Positions 32,567-39,436 of a stretch of 46,097 bases of DNA are shown here, piece by piece. The notes below the pieces were generated by a model. That model saw nothing but the letters and a program-made list of their open reading frames with translations, was not told the DNA's origin and ran no database searches. This DNA is from a virus, in the IMG/VR virus record IMGVR_UViG_3300044490_000149, positions 1 through 46,097 of that record. One strand, 5' to 3'. Position 1 is the first letter of the stretch, and each line of letters opens with the position of its first letter. Both the position numbers and the translations under genes were made by a program.

Positions 32567-32714
32567 GAGTGGGCGGTGGCGTTCTGGCGAAAACGCTGGA
32601 ATAGATATTGAGTGAATATGGTGTTATCGGTAGATTATTTCTACTGATAAATTAAATGTCGGAAAGACAGCCCAAGCAAATATCAAAGCAGGTTCAAATC
32701 CTGCCCGCCCACTC
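32567..32714 (+). ncRNA. Candidate tRNA-like structured RNA with expanded anticodon region
   Basis: A 10-bp perfect closing stem pairs 32567-32576 with 32705-32714. Just inside it are T at 32577, a D-arm-like hairpin (GCGT/ACGC, 32579-32582 with 32593-32596, a 10-nt loop containing GG) and, abutting the 3' strand, a canonical T-arm (32688-32704, 5-bp stem with 7-nt loop TTCAAAT). In the anticodon position a 6-bp helix GATATT/AATATC (32604-32609 with 32679-32684) encloses an 11-bp hairpin (32624-32650) and a 4-bp hairpin (32657-32669). No standard anticodon loop and no encoded CCA. Possibly a tmRNA-like, intron-bearing or mimic RNA. Confidence 0.55.
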
Positions 32715-32779
32715 ACTAACAAAGGTGGTAATAGGGGAGTAAACATAGTAATAAAGGAGGACAGAGATGGAGGTGACAA

Positions 32780-32935
32780 ATGAAGTTTAATGAGGACGGA
32801 GTAAGTGATTGGAAATTGGTAGAGGATTTCTACAAAAAACTATGGGAACTTCACGATAGTGGTGCATTGCCGAATGACCAAGACGATATTGCGATTAAAA
32901 TAATCAATGCAATAGACAATATTATGGGGAGGTAG
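32780..32935 (+). CDS. 51-aa acidic helical protein
   Basis: ATG 32780 with a good GGAGGTG site. Acidic and helical (WKLVEDFYKKLWELHDSG). No family was recognised. Part of a run of tiny genes, each with its own strong ribosome binding site. Confidence 0.48.
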   Translation: MKFNEDGVSDWKLVEDFYKKLWELHDSGALPNDQDDIAIKIINAIDNIMGR

Positions 32936-32942
32936 GACTAAT

Positions 32943-33170
32943 ATGCCACAGGAGACGGTGAGAGAGATTATTAGAAACATATGTGCCAACTTTTCAAATG
33001 GGATAAGGATGGATTATATCGAAATCTCCGCCATCTCTAAACTCGCACAAGCGATAAGGGAGCGGAAGAAGAAAAATTCTTGGGCAGAGAACGACTTTGA
33101 GGGCAACCCGACATTGTGTTCTGGCTACAACCAAGCCATCGAAGATATCGCAAGGTGGATAGAGAAGTAG
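32943..33170 (+). CDS. Small helical protein, paralogue of 33209
   Basis: 75 aa; ATG 32943 after GGGGAGGTAGG. It begins MPQETVREIIRNIC and contains ISAISKLAQAIRER. The 43-aa protein at 33209 shows the same order (MPTTIRDEIDILC ... ILASISKLCSDRR) and similar upstream bases, indicating tandem duplication. Function unknown. Confidence 0.52.
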   Translation: MPQETVREIIRNICANFSNGIRMDYIEISAISKLAQAIRERKKKNSWAENDFEGNPTLCSGYNQAIEDIARWIEK

Positions 33171-33208
33171 ACCATTTTGTTGGTATTAACAATATGGGGA
33201 GGGATTAA

Positions 33209-33340
33209 ATGCCAACGACGATACGAGATGAAATAGATATATTATGCCAAAAGGTTTTGATAAGCGACTATAATGAAACAGACCTCTTGAAACAAGAAAT
33301 CCTCGCCTCCATCTCTAAACTATGTTCAGATAGGCGATAA
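33209..33340 (+). CDS. 43-aa short paralogue of the 32943 protein
   Basis: ATG 33209 is preceded by ATATGGGGAGGG, almost the same leader as the gene at 32943. It aligns with that protein at both ends but lacks the C-terminal part. No family was recognised. Confidence 0.48.
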   Translation: MPTTIRDEIDILCQKVLISDYNETDLLKQEILASISKLCSDRR

Positions 33341-33350
33341 AACAGAAGAT

Positions 33351-33809
33351 ATGTTTAAAGAGTTTATGTTAGGCAAAGGGATTGAATTGATAGATAAGCC
33401 ATACGGACAAACTGGACTTGATTTTGGGCGTAAAAACAAGAACGTTTTGTATGAAGTTAAGGGTCCGGAAAAGATACCCGACCGATCTTGGCATATTAAA
33501 AATCTTCCGGATTATGAATACCCAATAGTATTTGATATTGGCAAGATTCTACAGTATACAGAATTTTACAATAAACACCAAGACATACCGCAGTATATTT
33601 TTCTTCTCGCAAAATATGGCGGAGATTGGTCGCATCTTAAAGGGTGGTGGTGGATCCGGATGTATGATTTTTTAAATCAGTATTGGAAAGATAAGGCGTC
33701 CAACAGGGGATTTTATAAGCGCCACATGCGCACCGATGAATTATATACCGGTAAAACAAATCTAAATAAATGGCACATAGAGATACATAAATTTAAAAAG
33801 GTTTTATGA
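33351..33809 (+). CDS. PD-(D/E)XK-like small protein
   Basis: 152 aa; ATG 33351 with a weak purine-rich site. LDFGRKNKNVLYEVKGPEKI gives a D-x(n)-EVK core typical of PD-(D/E)XK nucleases. The C-terminal half is rich in Trp, Tyr and Lys (GGDWSHLKGWWWIRMYDF). No specific family was recognised; nuclease activity is plausible but unproven. It overlaps the radical SAM gene by 4 nt. Confidence 0.48.
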   Translation: MFKEFMLGKGIELIDKPYGQTGLDFGRKNKNVLYEVKGPEKIPDRSWHIKNLPDYEYPIVFDIGKILQYTEFYNKHQDIPQYIFLLAKYGGDWSHLKGWWWIRMYDFLNQYWKDKASNRGFYKRHMRTDELYTGKTNLNKWHIEIHKFKKVL

Positions 33810-34600
33810 GAATAGCGCGAGTATTTCCAAGTAAGACGAGCATGACTCCTATCGATCCGGATGCCTATTATGGTCCGCCGGATCTTTTTACGCCGCAGTA
33901 TGACGAGGTTCATATAAGTGTCGTGTTCACATGGGATAAGCCAAAGGCAGAGCGCCTGGCTCTGGAATGGCGCCGGTATGGGAGCGTCCGGATCGGCGGC
34001 CCGGCCATAGACGGCGAAAGTGCGGAGCCGATGATTCCAGGGCGCTATTTGCGGCCGGGCATTACAATAACGTCGCGCGGATGCATAAAGGCATGTTCAT
34101 TTTGTATGGTCCGGCGCGGCCTGGTGGAGTTGGATTCATTCCCGGATGGGAATATCGTCCAGGACAATAACCTATTGGCCTGCGGATGGGGTCACCGGGC
34201 CAGGGTATGGGATATGCTGAAAAAACAGAAATCTATAGAGTTTCGCGGTGGAATAGATAAATATCTTATGACAGATAAGATTGCGGCGGATATGAGGTTG
34301 CTATCAGTTAAAGAGATATGGATGGCATGCGATTCTAATAAAGATATTGAGCCGTTGCGTATAGCGATATCGAAACTGAATAAAGTAGGATTTACCAGAG
34401 AGCATCTTTACTGTTACGTTTTGATAGGCAAAGATATCGCGGACGATGAGGCGCGGCTCCGGGCAGTATATGCGGCCGGAGTGCTACCATTTGCGCAGTT
34501 ATATATTGACCGGGATAATTCAATAAAATATTCACGTGAATATCGCCGATTTGCTCGCATATGGTCAAGACCGGCGCTATACAGGAGGTTGTGTAAATGA
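33806..34600 (+). CDS. Radical SAM protein
   Basis: 264 aa; ATGA overlap with the preceding gene. The iron-sulfur motif is SRGCIKACSFC (C93, C97, C100; CxxxCxxC), followed by a partial TIM-barrel pattern (IEFRGGIDKYL, KEIWMACDSNKD, YCYVLIGKD). The N-terminal ~85 residues (MRIARVFPSKTSMTP...VRIGGPA) resemble phage and bacterial radical SAM proteins of unknown function. It is translationally coupled to a PAPS-reductase-like protein, suggesting a joint modification of DNA, RNA or a small molecule. Confidence 0.75.
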   Translation: MRIARVFPSKTSMTPIDPDAYYGPPDLFTPQYDEVHISVVFTWDKPKAERLALEWRRYGSVRIGGPAIDGESAEPMIPGRYLRPGITITSRGCIKACSFCMVRRGLVELDSFPDGNIVQDNNLLACGWGHRARVWDMLKKQKSIEFRGGIDKYLMTDKIAADMRLLSVKEIWMACDSNKDIEPLRIAISKLNKVGFTREHLYCYVLIGKDIADDEARLRAVYAAGVLPFAQLYIDRDNSIKYSREYRRFARIWSRPALYRRLCK

Positions 34601-35391
34601 GCAACATAATCACAGAAAGAACGTTATTCGATTTTGTTGACAAAGAAAAAACATCTATGGATCGCCTACGTCATTATGAGCCGCCGGAAGGGTATTGGTT
34701 GGCATTCAGCGGTGGAAAGGATAGCATCGTTTTGTATGATATCGCAAAGCGATCCGGTGTAAAATTTGAGGCGCATTTTAAAATGACAAGCGTAGATCCA
34801 AAAGAGTTACTTATGTTTATCAAAAAAAATTATCCTGATGTTATTTGGCATAAGCCGGTTACCAACATGTGGAAACTTATTGAAAAGCATGGGATACCGC
34901 CTACGCGAATGATTCGGTATTGCTGTAGGGAATTAAAAGAGGAAACAGGACATGCTGATAAGGGAAGATTTATTCTTACAGGAGTAAGATGGGCCGAAAG
35001 CGTAAAGCGGCGCGGACGGAAGATGGTAGACATATGTCTTAAAGATGGGCAAAAGAATTTTTTGCATCCAATCATAGATTGGAAGGATTCGGAGATATGG
35101 AAATATATCAGGCATTATAATATTCCGTATTGCGAATTATACGATCAGGGATTTACCCGAATCGGCTGTATTGGTTGTCCAATGTCATCGGCTAAAAAGC
35201 GCAAGATGGAATTTATCCGGTGGCCGCATTATAAGAAAGCATATCTAAATGCATATGCACGAATGATCAAGGCCAGAGAAGAAAGGGGTCTTGAGAAATT
35301 ATGGGATACTCCGGAGCAAGTAATGGCCTGGAATATGGAAGAATATAAAATCCATAAAGGACCGCCGGAGCCAACATTATACGAGTATTAA
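34597..35391 (+). CDS. PAPS reductase-like (PP-loop, adenylyl-sulfate reductase family) protein
   Basis: 264 aa; ATGA overlap with the radical SAM gene. The PP-loop is AFSGGKDS at 36-43. RYCCRELKE in the middle and IGCIGCPMSS near residue 190 give Cys groups seen in the PAPS reductase/DndC-like superfamily. Members reduce sulfate donors or thiolate nucleic acids. In phages the role is usually unproven; here coupling to a radical SAM enzyme favours nucleic-acid or metabolite modification. Confidence 0.75.
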   Translation: MSNIITERTLFDFVDKEKTSMDRLRHYEPPEGYWLAFSGGKDSIVLYDIAKRSGVKFEAHFKMTSVDPKELLMFIKKNYPDVIWHKPVTNMWKLIEKHGIPPTRMIRYCCRELKEETGHADKGRFILTGVRWAESVKRRGRKMVDICLKDGQKNFLHPIIDWKDSEIWKYIRHYNIPYCELYDQGFTRIGCIGCPMSSAKKRKMEFIRWPHYKKAYLNAYARMIKAREERGLEKLWDTPEQVMAWNMEEYKIHKGPPEPTLYEY

Positions 35392-35535
35392 ATGAGCGGA
35401 AAACTGATATTATTTTTATCATGCGTTAATATATGCGTTAGCATATTTGCTATGTTTGAGGGTAACTATTTAAGGGCGCTTTATTGGTTTGGAGCGTTCC
35501 TGATAAATTTAAGCGTGTATTTTATGAAAGGATAA
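35392..35535 (+). CDS. 47-aa two-helix membrane protein
   Basis: ATG 35392 directly follows the upstream stop. Two hydrophobic segments (LILFLSCVNICVSIFAMF and LYWFGAFLINLSVYF) separated by EGNYLRA. It could be an antiholin, a superinfection factor or a membrane peptide; no family was recognised. It is far from the lysis genes. Confidence 0.5.
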   Translation: MSGKLILFLSCVNICVSIFAMFEGNYLRALYWFGAFLINLSVYFMKG

Positions 35536-35536
35536 T

Positions 35537-35878
35537 ATGAATTGGTATCCAAAGCGAAGATCAAAATATAACAGCACCACATGCACATGCCAGGCCGGGC
35601 ATATGCACCATAGTCGCTTTGAGGCCGGGTATTGTAACGATCTGCACAGGTTAAAGCGCCAGGGTGAGGTCCTGGAGATCCGGACGCAGGTCAAATATTC
35701 TATGGATGTGAACGGCATACACATCACAAATTACTATGCCGATTTTGTGGTGACAGGCAAAGACGGAGCCGTATCCGTCCACGAGACGAAAGGGATGGTG
35801 ACCGATGTTTACATTATTAAGAAACGTTTGTTTAGCGCTTGTTATCCTGGCGTGCCTTTTCATGAGATCAAATATTGA
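35537..35878 (+). CDS. DUF1064-like endonuclease
   Basis: 113 aa; ATG 35537 after AAAGGATA. The pattern HHSRFEAGYCNDLHRLKRQG, YYADFVVTGKDG and VHETKGMVTDVYIIKKRL matches DUF1064, a PD-(D/E)XK family found in phage replication regions. Likely catalytic set: Glu in RFEAG, Asp in YADF, and E-x-K in ETKG. Probably a structure-specific or Holliday-junction-type nuclease. Confidence 0.7.
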   Translation: MNWYPKRRSKYNSTTCTCQAGHMHHSRFEAGYCNDLHRLKRQGEVLEIRTQVKYSMDVNGIHITNYYADFVVTGKDGAVSVHETKGMVTDVYIIKKRLFSACYPGVPFHEIKY

Positions 35879-35987
35879 CAGTGCTTACGCGGTAGGCATA
35901 TCCGGTATCGATGCGTCATGCGATCCTACACAGGAACCCATAGATGGTCAACCGGTGGAGGGCGTTCCTTGTGGCGAAAGGGAGTAA
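35805..35987 (+). CDS. Possible exported small protein overlapping the DUF1064 gene
   Basis: 60 aa in a different frame, overlapping the previous gene by 74 nt. It has a credible signal peptide (LLRNVCLALVILACLFMRS, then SAYA) and a short acidic Cys/Pro-containing mature part. The ILAC near residue 17 is a loose lipobox. An out-of-frame signal-peptide ORF is reminiscent of Rz1-type spanins, but it lies away from the lysis genes. Start uncertain; an internal ATG is also present. Confidence 0.38.
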   Translation: MFTLLRNVCLALVILACLFMRSNIDSAYAVGISGIDASCDPTQEPIDGQPVEGVPCGERE

Positions 35988-36162
35988 AAAGCGTTGGAAT
36001 AAGTCGGTTTTTATGGGAACAGATGAAGATATTCACAAAGCGTACGATGTTCTTGCGGCAGAGATATTTAAGTATGCTGTCAAGTCCTGGCGCAAAGGTA
36101 AGACATCGACGGAGAATTTGAAGAAAATTCATAATTATCTCTATGAGGAGAATTTCATATGA
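35971..36162 (+). CDS. Small basic helical protein
   Basis: 63 aa from GTG 35971, chosen because GGAGGG at 35957-35962 is 8 nt upstream; the longer frame from 35944 lacks a site. AKGSKKRWNKSVFMGTDED is followed by two helices ending YLYEENFI. No family was recognised. Confidence 0.5.
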   Translation: MAKGSKKRWNKSVFMGTDEDIHKAYDVLAAEIFKYAVKSWRKGKTSTENLKKIHNYLYEENFI

Positions 36163-36263
36163 TATACTATTAGGTGGAGGTAGACATGGAGTTTGCCTTT
36201 GCAGGGAGCGTTGGCCGTTAAGGCCCTGTCAATCCTCGGAACGGCTATAATATAAGGGCATAC

Positions 36264-36488
36264 ATGTTCGATTGTTCTGCGGCCTCTTGCGTCCGGCAGG
36301 TATCAGGAAAAAAGACCTATATTAATTTCTTGATAGAATCTGAATGTCGGCATGCAAAGGCCAATTCTTGTAAGTATCCGAAATACGTGCGTCGGCCGCA
36401 TCCGGGAGAAACCGGATCGAGGCAGACGCATTTTACGTCTATGGGTCGGGCGGTCCAGACTCATTTTAATAAGATAGCGGTGAGATAG
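36264..36488 (+). CDS. Small Cys/His-containing protein upstream of terminase
   Basis: 74 aa; ATG 36264 with AAGGG upstream. Cys and His residues (DCSAASC, ECRHAKANSC) suggest a metal site. No family was recognised. The 100 bases before it hold only an 11-codon frame (36186), a short GGCC palindrome and a lone TATAAT. Confidence 0.48.
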   Translation: MFDCSAASCVRQVSGKKTYINFLIESECRHAKANSCKYPKYVRRPHPGETGSRQTHFTSMGRAVQTHFNKIAVR

Positions 36489-36490
36489 CG

Positions 36491-36814
36491 GTGCCTTTTC
36501 CCAATACTGATACGCAATTTAAGCCAGGGAATCCAAAGCCAAAGACATCAGGCAAGAAGAAGGGATATTGCGATCCGGCTAAAGAGTTGGAAAAACTACT
36601 TGATAAGAAGATTGCTTACGAAGATCCTACCACAAAGAAAAATGTCAAAGGCAAGATAGGTGTTGCTGTTGCACTCCGGACAATATACAATGCGCTTGAA
36701 GGTGATCAGAAGGCATGTGAATACATCATGAACCGGATCGCCGGAAAGCCGGCAGAGAAACATGAGATCACCGGCGCTGACAATGGCCCGGTGATTATTA
36801 AATGGGAATCATAA
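36491..36814 (+). CDS. Terminase small subunit-like protein
   Basis: 107 aa; GTG 36491. It begins with FKPGNPKPKTSGKKKGYC, the basic Gly/Pro-rich start seen in DUF5681 and phage small terminase proteins. A helical segment (AVALRTIYNALEGDQKACEY) and a C-terminal AGKPAEKHEITG follow, both common in small terminases. It sits two bases before the large subunit, as expected for a DNA-recognition subunit of the packaging motor. Confidence 0.68.
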   Translation: MPFPNTDTQFKPGNPKPKTSGKKKGYCDPAKELEKLLDKKIAYEDPTTKKNVKGKIGVAVALRTIYNALEGDQKACEYIMNRIAGKPAEKHEITGADNGPVIIKWES

Positions 36815-36815
36815 A

Positions 36816-38144
36816 TTGCCTATCGTAACCATACCCTATAAACCGCGTTACCCTCAAGACATAATTCATCCGGCTATTGAAAAATGCCGCTTTGCTGTCC
36901 TGGTGGCGCATAGGCGCCTCGGCAAGACTGTTCTATCATTAAACCACATGATTAAAATGGCGGCGCAGAATACACTCCGGGATCCGCGCTATGCCTATAT
37001 CGCTCCGTTCTTGAAACAGGCCAAGTTGATTGCCTGGAATTATCTAAAGCATTACACAATGCCTATCCCTGGCGTAAAGGTCAATGAATCTGAATTATCA
37101 GTTGCATTGCCTAACGGCGCAAAGATATTCTTATTCGGCGGCGATAACCCGGATGCGTTAAAGGGAACATATCTCGATGGCGTAATCCTCGATGAATACG
37201 CTCAAATGAGGCCGGAGTTATTTGGCGAGGTTATCCGGCCCACGCTGACAGATCGTTCCGGGTGGGCGTTATGGATCGGGACACCGAAAGGGCAGAATCA
37301 GTTTTATGAAATATGGCAAACAGCGCAGAAGAAAGTCGCGGAAGGTGATGCGACATGGTGGGCCGGGATCTACCGCGCCGACGAAACCAGTATTATTCCG
37401 GAGGCAGAATTACAACAACTCCGGGACGTATTGTCTGATGCTACTTACCGGCAAGAGTTGCTGTGCGATTTTAGTGCGGCCGCCGACAACGTCCTTATCA
37501 CTATCGATCTCGCTACTACGTCACGCCATAAAAAATATACGGAAGGCGATGTATTCGGGGCGCCGCGTATCCTCGGGGTAGATCCGGCCCGGTTCGGCGA
37601 TGACAGGGCCGTAATCATACGGCGCCAGGGCCTCCAGGCGTTTACGCCTAAAGTATTCACCAAGATAGACAACATGACGCTTGTGGCCAAAGTTGTCAAT
37701 GAGATCGTAGAATGGAATCCGGACGCCATATTTATAGACGCCGGGCGCGGCGAGGGCGTTATAGATCGCTTGCGCCAGTTGGGATATGAGAACATATTTG
37801 AAGTAAACTTTGGCGGCACTCCGCTTGCGCCTGGCGCATACCATGACAAGCGTTCTGAAATGTGGGATCTATTGAAACAATGGATGATTGACGGCGGTGC
37901 CATACCGGATATGCCGGAGGTAGTGGCCGACATTGTTGTTCCTACTTATTCTTATGACGCCGCCAATCGTATGAAGTTAGAGGCCAATGACAAGATTAAA
38001 GAGCGTCTCGGTAAGTCACCGGATATCGGTTCGGCCCTGGCGCTGACGTTCGCAATGCCGGTGCGCGTCAAGGTAGACGCATTTGGTCGTAACATGGGTA
38101 AGAAGTTAGAGTTCGCCAAGACAACGGAAGACGTATTTGCATGA
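36816..38144 (+). CDS. terL: Terminase large subunit
   Basis: 442 aa; TTG start at 36816 immediately after the small-subunit gene. ATPase: Walker A AHRRLGKT at 31-38, Walker B GVILDEYAQM with the catalytic pair at 126-127, and a coupling-type IGTPKG motif. RNase H-like nuclease: GVDPARFGDDR near 250, AIFIDAGRGEG, and a late Asp in KSPDIGSALAL. This is the motor that packages and cuts phage DNA. Length and motifs are normal. Confidence 0.93.
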   Translation: MPIVTIPYKPRYPQDIIHPAIEKCRFAVLVAHRRLGKTVLSLNHMIKMAAQNTLRDPRYAYIAPFLKQAKLIAWNYLKHYTMPIPGVKVNESELSVALPNGAKIFLFGGDNPDALKGTYLDGVILDEYAQMRPELFGEVIRPTLTDRSGWALWIGTPKGQNQFYEIWQTAQKKVAEGDATWWAGIYRADETSIIPEAELQQLRDVLSDATYRQELLCDFSAAADNVLITIDLATTSRHKKYTEGDVFGAPRILGVDPARFGDDRAVIIRRQGLQAFTPKVFTKIDNMTLVAKVVNEIVEWNPDAIFIDAGRGEGVIDRLRQLGYENIFEVNFGGTPLAPGAYHDKRSEMWDLLKQWMIDGGAIPDMPEVVADIVVPTYSYDAANRMKLEANDKIKERLGKSPDIGSALALTFAMPVRVKVDAFGRNMGKKLEFAKTTEDVFA

Positions 38145-38578
38145 GTAATCTTAATATCAAATGCTATCACGAAATAATGCCCGGAGACGTTCTCCTGGAA
38201 ATAGAGGCTCTGGCCAAGACTTGCGGCATCAACGAAGAATATGATCGTGCTTGTGATCTGGTATATACATGGGTCATCGACGAGAAGATCGTCGCTGTAA
38301 TAGCGTTTAAGAAGGTTTTATTTACCGACGGCCAGACGATTCCGCGCCTGGAGCATATATTTGGCCTACCGGAAGTTCAAAAGACGAGGCGCGGCGTCAT
38401 ATTCTTACTATCCGTAGAACAACAAATAATGGAATACGGATTTAAGCAGATGTGGGCCTTTATCGACAGGACACGCGGATATATGTATGATTATGCAGTA
38501 AAGTTCGGATTCAAGGAATATGCCGCAAGTAAAGACGGCACTTACTTGATAAAGAACATAACAAAAAGGAGATTCTAA
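38141..38578 (+). CDS. GNAT-family acetyltransferase-like protein
   Basis: 145 aa; ATGA overlap with the terminase. It shows a GNAT-like order: strand AVIAFKKVLF, a helix after RLEHIFGLPEV, and C-terminal AFIDRTRGYMYDYAVKFGFK, equivalent to the region that closes over acetyl-CoA. Such genes often lie between terminase and portal in related podoviruses. Substrate unknown. Confidence 0.58.
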   Translation: MSNLNIKCYHEIMPGDVLLEIEALAKTCGINEEYDRACDLVYTWVIDEKIVAVIAFKKVLFTDGQTIPRLEHIFGLPEVQKTRRGVIFLLSVEQQIMEYGFKQMWAFIDRTRGYMYDYAVKFGFKEYAASKDGTYLIKNITKRRF

Positions 38579-38579
38579 T

Positions 38580-38816
38580 ATGTGCGGATCTAAACCACCG
38601 GCACCACCACCGCCTCCGCCGCCGCCGTCATTACCACCGCCGGCGCCGACACCGATTCCGTCAGAAGTAGCGCCACAACAGACTGCGGAACAGAGGCGTA
38701 ATCGTGTTAATGCGTTGAAGTTTGGCGCGGCGTCTACGATAAAGACATCGCCTCAAGGTCTTACCGGACAGGGTTCTGACCTTACCGGGACAGGGAAGAA
38801 AACGATAGGTTCATGA
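38580..38816 (+). CDS. Proline-rich virion-associated small protein
   Basis: 78 aa; ATG 38580 with AAAAGGAG. It starts MCGSKPPAP followed by eight consecutive prolines. The C-terminal part (LKFGAASTIKTSPQGLTG) is a conserved ending of small proline-rich proteins in podoviral head operons. Probably a minor virion or assembly component. Confidence 0.6.
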   Translation: MCGSKPPAPPPPPPPPSLPPPAPTPIPSEVAPQQTAEQRRNRVNALKFGAASTIKTSPQGLTGQGSDLTGTGKKTIGS

Positions 38817-39436
38817 AGATAACGATCGGATTGCCTTGCGGTGATATGGTATATACCGACTTTGCTATGTCGCTTAATGCGGCATGTATATATACTTTAC
38901 AGCAGGGCGTGGAGATCCGGGCGATAATCACAAAGAAGGGTTCGCTTGTCCACCAGGCGCGATGTTCGCTTGTTGAAGAGGCGCGCAATACCGGAGCAGA
39001 TCATCTTTTGATGGTAGATAGTGATCACATATTTCCAAAGGATATGATCACGCGCCTGGTTGGGCATGATAAAGACATTGTGGCGGTTCACAGCGTTACC
39101 AAGCGGCCGCCTGTAAGATCGAATTGTGAGGACCTCAAAGGGCAGAGGTTGACAAAGCCGGGTGCAGGTCTGGAAGAGGTCAGCCGGATCGGCACCGGGA
39201 TCATGCTTGTCAGCATGAAAGTATTTGACAAGTTGCGTCAGCCGTATTTTGAATACAAGTTTGAGAAGGGTCTGTTTAAGACGCCGCGATGGACAGGAGA
39301 AGATTATAACTTCTGCGAGGCGGCCAGGCACAAAGGTTTTAAGATATACTGCGATCATGATTTATCAAAAGAGTGTTATCACATAGGACCTGCTAACTAC
39401 GGTGTCCAGGAATTGGAGCGTAAAGATGGCAATTAA
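38813..39436 (+). CDS. GT-A type glycosyltransferase in the packaging operon
   Basis: 207 aa; ATGA overlap with the previous gene. It begins KITIGLPCGDMVYTDFAMSL; ADHLLMVDSDHIFPKDM contains the DxD-type VDSD, and WTGEDYNFCEAARHKG the conserved acidic motif of GT2-like enzymes. Phage-encoded transferases of this type occur beside portal genes. They may glycosylate virion proteins or host surface. It overlaps the portal start by 11 nt. Confidence 0.7.
   Translation: MKITIGLPCGDMVYTDFAMSLNAACIYTLQQGVEIRAIITKKGSLVHQARCSLVEEARNTGADHLLMVDSDHIFPKDMITRLVGHDKDIVAVHSVTKRPPVRSNCEDLKGQRLTKPGAGLEEVSRIGTGIMLVSMKVFDKLRQPYFEYKFEKGLFKTPRWTGEDYNFCEAARHKGFKIYCDHDLSKECYHIGPANYGVQELERKDGN

Noticed and set aside
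32567-32714. A normal tRNA gene
   Set aside because: T-arm and acceptor fit, but no 7-nt anticodon loop on a 5-bp stem with T33 can be placed in the right position, and the length (148 nt) is about twice normal.
36186-36256. 11-codon ORF after GGTGGAGG and a TATAAT at 36246 before the terminase genes
   Set aside because: No -35 box at a suitable distance, and the ORF is too short to support. A late promoter here is possible but not shown.
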